From Burkholderiales bacterium (GTDB lineage: Bacteria; Pseudomonadota; Gammaproteobacteria; Burkholderiales; Burkholderiaceae_C): a DNA stretch of 10,094 nt. The first letter of the stretch is position 1; each line of letters starts with the position of its first letter. The stretch lies in assembly GCA_025354615.1 (NCBI GenBank), contig JANXMO010000646.1:1-10094 (forward strand), read 5' to 3'. The notes below the pieces were generated by a model. The model was not told the DNA's origin, did not search any database, and saw nothing but the letters and a program-made list of their open reading frames with translations. The translations under genes were made by a program, and so were the position numbers. Below are positions 6,793 to 10,094 of the stretch, piece by piece.

Positions 6793-6961
6793 GATTACGA
6801 CTCCTAGTTGACTTACGAAGGTTTCTTGCCTGGACTCATCCTAGGGATACGGCAACTCAACATCCTCAACTAGCTACAGCGAAATACTCAAATCTCTGCA
6901 TGCGGGATTTCGATAGGCCGTTGGCGGGAAAGATTAATTTCGCGCAATACGCGGTGCGAAC

Positions 6962-6986
6962 TTCGCTTCTTTGTTGATCGCTTCGC
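6962..6986 (+). promoter_or_regulatory. PIP box (TTCGC-N15-TTCGC), predicted HrpX binding site
   Basis: TTCGC at 6962-6966 and TTCGC at 6982-6986 are separated by exactly 15 bases. This is the perfect plant-inducible-promoter consensus recognised by HrpX, and close to the hrpII box of HrpB. It points toward the GNAT-sctU-sctV genes and is followed at the expected distance by a -10 element, in a window that also encodes an HrpX-like activator. The match is direct; binding is inferred. Confidence 0.8.
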
Positions 6987-7017
6987 AATCCAAACCATCC
7001 GCTCACGCAAACGCTCC

Positions 7018-7023
7018 TAAATT
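7018..7023 (+). promoter_or_regulatory. -10 element downstream of the PIP box
   Basis: TAAATT fits the YANNNT form reported for Xanthomonas PIP-box promoters and starts 31 bases after the box ends, inside the known 30-32 base window. Transcription would start near 7030, giving an untranslated leader of about 135 bases. Confidence 0.6.
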
Positions 7024-7166
7024 TCAATCCAAGGCCAGCGCGGAAACAACGCAGTGCAAGCCGGGTCCTCGATTGGTTGGCGGCCCACCTGCCTGCAACG
7101 TCAGCCGGTAAGCGATTTTTTCCCATTGCAGACGCTGCAAACAGCTACTACACGGAGTGCCGGGTC

Positions 7167-7847
7167 ATGAATGCAAGTCAGCCAGTTCAGAAGACGGGAA
7201 GGATCACCTTGAGAGAAGCCACGCGCAGCGATGGCCGGGCCATCGGCCGCATCTACAACGACACGCTGCCACCGCTGCGTGAAGCGTCGCTTCAAGCCAC
7301 CTCACCGCAAGACGAGCCGCAGGCCTGGGCCAGTGGCATCTGTGAAGGCGCCGAGCAGCGTGCCGCGCAAAGCCGCATTGAAACCATCCCCGATGCCATG
7401 TGGGACGGCTGGGTGCAACACCATGAAGAGCAGCGCCGGCCCATCTGGCTGGCTGTCGAGGATGGAAAGCCGCTGGGTTGGATCAGCACCATCGGCTTCA
7501 GTGAACGCCCGAATGCGGTGTGCACCTGTGAATTGAGCATCTACGTGGCCCGCGCTGGCTGGCGCCGTGGCATTGGCTCCTTGTTGCTCAGCCATGCGCT
7601 CGAGAACGCACCGCGCTATGGACTCGACCGGCTGATGGCCTTCATCTGGGAAGGCAATGCCGCCAGCCTGGGGCTGTTCCGTAGTTTCGGGTTTGAGGAC
7701 TGGGGCTGTCTGCCCAAAGTCTTGTGGTCGGAGAACGTGCGCCGTGACATGCACATCCTGGGCACCGTCATTCAAATGCCGCCGCGTGTGGTGCAGGGCG
7801 TAGCGCCTGCACGTGCCCGGCAGCCGGAGGTCGAATGTGTCGGATGA
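7167..7847 (+). CDS. GNAT-family N-acetyltransferase, first gene of the type III secretion operon
   Basis: 226 residues from the ATG at 7167, which has a GGAG Shine-Dalgarno (7154-7157) nine bases before it. The frame stays open upstream to a TTG at 7077, but with no good ribosome site. The GNAT fold is evident: ITLREATRSDGRAIGRIYND (13-32), IWLAVEDGKPLGWISTIGF (93-111), CELSIYVARAGWRRGIGSLLLSHAL (121-145, acetyl-CoA motif A) and NAASLGLFRSFGFEDWG (164-180). Overall it resembles the phosphinothricin/amino-acid acetyltransferase branch. Oddities are a roughly 35-residue Ala/Gln/Glu-rich insert after the first helix (about 36-72), W132 where motif A usually starts with Gln/Arg, and a loose tail after residue 205. 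Its stop overlaps sctU by 11 bases, so the two are co-expressed. Its substrate is unknown. It could be a metabolic enzyme, a modifier of a secretion component, or a delivered effector; nothing here decides. Confidence 0.85.
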   Translation: MNASQPVQKTGRITLREATRSDGRAIGRIYNDTLPPLREASLQATSPQDEPQAWASGICEGAEQRAAQSRIETIPDAMWDGWVQHHEEQRRPIWLAVEDGKPLGWISTIGFSERPNAVCTCELSIYVARAGWRRGIGSLLLSHALENAPRYGLDRLMAFIWEGNAASLGLFRSFGFEDWGCLPKVLWSENVRRDMHILGTVIQMPPRVVQGVAPARARQPEVECVG

Positions 7848-8946
7848 AAAGACTGAAGAGCCGACCCAGAAGAAGCTGGACGACGCCATAGAGAAAGGGC
7901 AGTCGCCCAAGAGCACCGATGTCAATGCGGCTGCCGGCTTGTTGGTTTGTTTGCTCTACCTGACAGTGGCGGGACGGTCCATGGCGCAAACCGCGGTTGA
8001 TTTGATGAACCTGACCTTCGATATCTCGCATGGCCTGGAAGACGACACCGCGCTGATGCGGCGCGCTGGCGAAGCGGCCTTCATGGGACTGAAGCTCATT
8101 GTTCCCTTCGTGTGCATGACGGTACTGGTGGGCATCGCCTCCGCCTTTGCACAGGTGGGGCTGAACATATCCGGTGAATCGCTGGGGCCAGACTTCAACA
8201 AAATCAATCCGGCCGAGGGAATCAAAAAGATCTTTTCTGTCCGCTCGTTGGTTGACTTGGGAAAAATGCTGGTCAAGGCGATTGCCCTCGGCGCCGTGTT
8301 GTGGATCAGCATCCGTGATTTGATGCCCATGCTGCTGGGCGCCACTTACCTGCAGCCGGCGGGCATTGCATCGATTGGCTGGACGGCGCTGCTGAAGCTG
8401 CTGGGCAGCGCGCTGCTGGTGTTCATCATCATCGGCCCGGTCGACTTTGGTATTCAGAAGTGGATGTTCCTGCGTGATCAGAAGATGTCCAAGGACGACA
8501 TCAAGCGCGAGCACAAGGAGAGCGAAGGCGACCCGCAGCTCAAGGGCGAACGCAAGCAACTGGCCGAGGAAATGGCGACCACGCCACCGTCGAAAAGCGT
8601 GCCGGGCGCAACGGTTGTGGTGACCAACCCCACCCATTACGCAGTGGCCTTGCGCTATGACGAAGGTGTGGACGGATTGCCCATCGTGGTGGCCAAAGGC
8701 GCTGATGCGCAAGCCCGCCAGATCCGCGAGATTGCGGCGCTGCACCGGGTGCCCATCGTCAGCAACCCGCCGCTGGCACGCGCCTTGTTCAAAGTTCGAC
8801 TGAACGACTCTATTCCCACCGAGTTGTTCAAGAGCGTTGCCGCGGTGTTGAGGTGGGTGCGCAACCTCGATGCCATCGCCGAAGCCTCGATGACGATGTC
8901 AGCGCAACCGATTGCGGGCAGTGACAACCAAGCAGGTCAATCATGA
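7837..8946 (+). CDS. sctU: Type III secretion export-apparatus switch protein SctU (HrcU/YscU)
   Basis: The 369-residue start MSDEKTEEPTQKKLDDAIEKGQ (GTG codon at 7837) is the SctU/FlhB signature, with GGAGG six bases upstream. Four membrane helices lie about at 33-50, 82-105, 140-162 and 183-205, followed by the linker DQKMSKDDIKREHKESEGDPQLK and the cytoplasmic domain. The autocleavage motif NPTH is intact at residues 264-267, so self-cleavage between N264 and P265 and the substrate switch from needle/pilus subunits to later substrates should work. The C-terminus (PPLARALFKVRLNDSIPTELFKSVAAVLRWV) and the short N-terminus are of the injectisome rather than the flagellar FlhB type. The start lies inside the GNAT gene and the stop overlaps sctV (ATGA), a fully coupled arrangement. 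The sctU-sctV order matches Hrp group 2 loci. Confidence 0.92.
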   Translation: MSDEKTEEPTQKKLDDAIEKGQSPKSTDVNAAAGLLVCLLYLTVAGRSMAQTAVDLMNLTFDISHGLEDDTALMRRAGEAAFMGLKLIVPFVCMTVLVGIASAFAQVGLNISGESLGPDFNKINPAEGIKKIFSVRSLVDLGKMLVKAIALGAVLWISIRDLMPMLLGATYLQPAGIASIGWTALLKLLGSALLVFIIIGPVDFGIQKWMFLRDQKMSKDDIKREHKESEGDPQLKGERKQLAEEMATTPPSKSVPGATVVVTNPTHYAVALRYDEGVDGLPIVVAKGADAQARQIREIAALHRVPIVSNPPLARALFKVRLNDSIPTELFKSVAAVLRWVRNLDAIAEASMTMSAQPIAGSDNQAGQS

Positions 8947-10094
8947 ACTTTTCCGCGCTTCTCTCCAAAGGCAACGACCTGGCGATGGCCGGGTTGGTGG
9001 TGGCCATCGTCTCGCTGATGATCCTGCCGCTGCCATCGATGCTGATCGACTCGCTGCTGGCCGTCAACATCGGCATCTCGGTGATGCTGCTGATGACGGC
9101 GATGTTCATTCCCAACGCGATTGCACTGTCGACTTTCCCCTCGCTGCTGCTGTTCACGACGCTGTTCCGTCTGTCGCTGAATATCGCATCGACCAAGGCC
9201 ATTTTGTTGCACGCTGACGCCGGTCACATCATCGAAAGCTTTGGTCAGCTCGTCGTCGGGGGCAATCTGGTGGTGGGCATCGTCGTATTTTTGATTATCT
9301 CCATCGTGCAGTTCATCGTCATCTCGAAGGGCTCGGAGCGGGTGGCCGAAGTCGGCGCGCGCTTCACGCTGGATGCGATGCCCGGCAAGCAGATGAGCAT
9401 CGACGCCGACCTGCGCGCCGGCCTGCTCACCAGTGACGAGGCCAAACGCAAGCGCGCGACGCTGGCGATGGAAAGCCAGATGCACGGCGGCATGGACGGT
9501 GCCATGAAATTCGTCAAGGGTGACTCGATTGCCGGACTCATCATCACGATGGTCAACTTGCTGGCCGGCATCGTGGTTGGCGTGATGTACCACGGCATGA
9601 CGGCCGGCGACGCCGCCAATCGTTTTGCGGTGCTGTCGATCGGTGACGCCATGGTGTCGCAAATTCCTTCGCTGTTCATCTGCGTTGCCGCCGGTGTGTT
9701 GATCACCCGGGTGGCTGATGAACGCACCAAGCAGCAGCGCTCCCTGGGCACGGAAATCATCCAACAGCTCAGCGGCAATTCGACCGCCATGTTCCTGACG
9801 GCGGCTCTGATGGTCGCCTTTGCCGCCGTGCCGGGATTCCCGGTGTTGATGTTTCTTGTCCTGGCCGGTTCGTTGGTTTGGGCCGGCCGTTTCATTCAGC
9901 GCAAGATGGCGTTGGGCAGCGGGCCGAGTGCGGCATCGGTGCCGATGGACTCGCTCAAACGCGACGGCGCCAAAGGCGACTCTCCCGCCATCCTGAAGCA
10001 AGCGCCGACGGTGGCGCAGCCGCTGTCGATTCGCCTGTCGCCGCTGCTGATGCAGTCACTCGATGCGGCAGCGCTGGGCCGCGCGCTCGACGCC
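8943..10094 (+). CDS. sctV: Type III secretion export gate protein SctV (HrcV/LcrD), truncated by window end
   Basis: The frame is open from ATG 8943 to the window end: 384 codons of an expected 680-700. SctV forms the nonameric export gate of the injectisome. The N-terminal membrane half is complete: helices about at 16-33, 36-53, 64-84, 107-127, 197-215, 230-256 and 281-315. The FHIPEP family signature KGSERVAEVGARFTLDAMPGKQMSID (129-154) and MESQMHGGMDGAMKFVKGDSIAG (176-198) are intact. KGSER, and ESQM followed by MDGAMKFVKGD, favour an injectisome SctV over flagellar FlhA. GDAMVSQIPSLFICVAAGVLITRVADE (234-260) resembles HrcV/LcrD proteins. The cytoplasmic nonamer-forming domain begins about residue 320 and is cut off. 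Translation is coupled to sctU by the ATGA overlap. Confidence 0.93.
   Translation, partial: MNFSALLSKGNDLAMAGLVVAIVSLMILPLPSMLIDSLLAVNIGISVMLLMTAMFIPNAIALSTFPSLLLFTTLFRLSLNIASTKAILLHADAGHIIESFGQLVVGGNLVVGIVVFLIISIVQFIVISKGSERVAEVGARFTLDAMPGKQMSIDADLRAGLLTSDEAKRKRATLAMESQMHGGMDGAMKFVKGDSIAGLIITMVNLLAGIVVGVMYHGMTAGDAANRFAVLSIGDAMVSQIPSLFICVAAGVLITRVADERTKQQRSLGTEIIQQLSGNSTAMFLTAALMVAFAAVPGFPVLMFLVLAGSLVWAGRFIQRKMALGSGPSAASVPMDSLKRDGAKGDSPAILKQAPTVAQPLSIRLSPLLMQSLDAAALGRALDA

Larger units (their letters stand above)
6793..7166. promoter_or_regulatory. Divergent control region between the hrpX-like gene and the GNAT-sctU-sctV operon
   Basis: This 374-base stretch holds no gene. For the leftward regulator it contains the Shine-Dalgarno at 6801-6805 and a pair of CTCAAC repeats at 6856-6861 and 6865-6870 (GTTGAG on the minus strand). 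No strong sigma70 pair was seen. For the rightward operon it carries the PIP box at 6962-6986, the -10 at 7018-7023 and a leader of about 135 bases with a TTGCAG-ACG-CTGCAA repeat (7126-7140). An extra TTCGC at 6939-6943 and an inverted GCGAA at 6956-6960 surround the PIP box. Several regulators may meet here. Confidence 0.6.

Noticed and set aside
8937..10001. Long minus-strand frame (354 codons) opposite sctV, and a similar one (7768-8745) opposite sctU
   Set aside because: Both are rich in His, Gln, Arg and Asp with no recognisable domain, as expected from the antisense of GC-rich coding DNA; the plus-strand genes are certain.
7837..10094. Flagellar flhB-flhA pair
   Set aside because: The proteins carry injectisome-type features: short SctU N-terminus with EKTEEPTQKKL, PPLARALFKVRLNDSIP, and in SctV the KGSERVAEV and ESQMHGGMDGAMKFVKGD blocks. 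The PIP box and HrpX-like gene also point to a non-flagellar system. No flagellar neighbour is present.
1..10094. tRNA/rRNA genes, CRISPR arrays, insertion sequences
   Set aside because: No clover-leaf-like segment, regularly spaced repeat or transposase was seen by eye on either strand.

Overview
This window looks like chromosomal DNA from a GC-rich beta-proteobacterium, most likely Burkholderiales and perhaps Comamonadaceae. That placement is inferred from gene content (a SelO-MsrB-YciB-BolA-PpiC block beside a Hrp-type type III secretion locus) and from overall protein style. No rRNA or other phylogenetic marker is present.

Left half (1-3361, minus strand): a tightly packed housekeeping and stress operon, transcribed leftward in the order selO, msrB, yciB, bolA, then a SurA/PpiC-type peptidyl-prolyl isomerase cut by the window edge. 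selO/msrB and yciB/bolA are joined by 4-base ATGA stop/start overlaps. The theme is redox and envelope maintenance: protein AMPylation under oxidative stress, methionine sulfoxide repair, an inner-membrane protein, a BolA-family Fe-S/stress protein and a periplasmic chaperone. Divergent from selO, a small plus-strand unit (3439-4080) has a possible sigma70-like promoter, a possible 17-codon leader ORF, a 65-residue two-helix membrane protein and a Dabb (A/B barrel) protein. These are chained by GTGA and ATGA overlaps.

Middle (4081-7166): about 330 bases of gene-free leader with three inverted repeats precede an OmpR-type winged-helix regulator whose receiver domain lacks the usual phosphorylation residues (HrpG-like). 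It converges on a minus-strand AraC-family regulator with a long helical/TPR-like N-terminus (HrpX/HrpB-like). The 374-base region upstream of the AraC gene also carries, pointing the other way, a perfect plant-inducible-promoter (PIP) box, TTCGC-N15-TTCGC. It is followed 31 bases later by a TAAATT -10 element.

Right end (7167-10094, plus strand): a GNAT-family acetyltransferase gene, then sctU (hrcU) and sctV (hrcV, truncated by the window end), all with overlapping ends. These are non-flagellar type III secretion export-apparatus proteins. The simplest reading is a compact HrpG -> HrpX -> PIP-box cascade next to its target operon, as known for Hrp group 2 systems of Xanthomonas, Ralstonia and Acidovorax. 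The less expected element is the acetyltransferase as the promoter-proximal gene of the secretion operon. The regulatory link is inferred from sequence; no experiment is implied.
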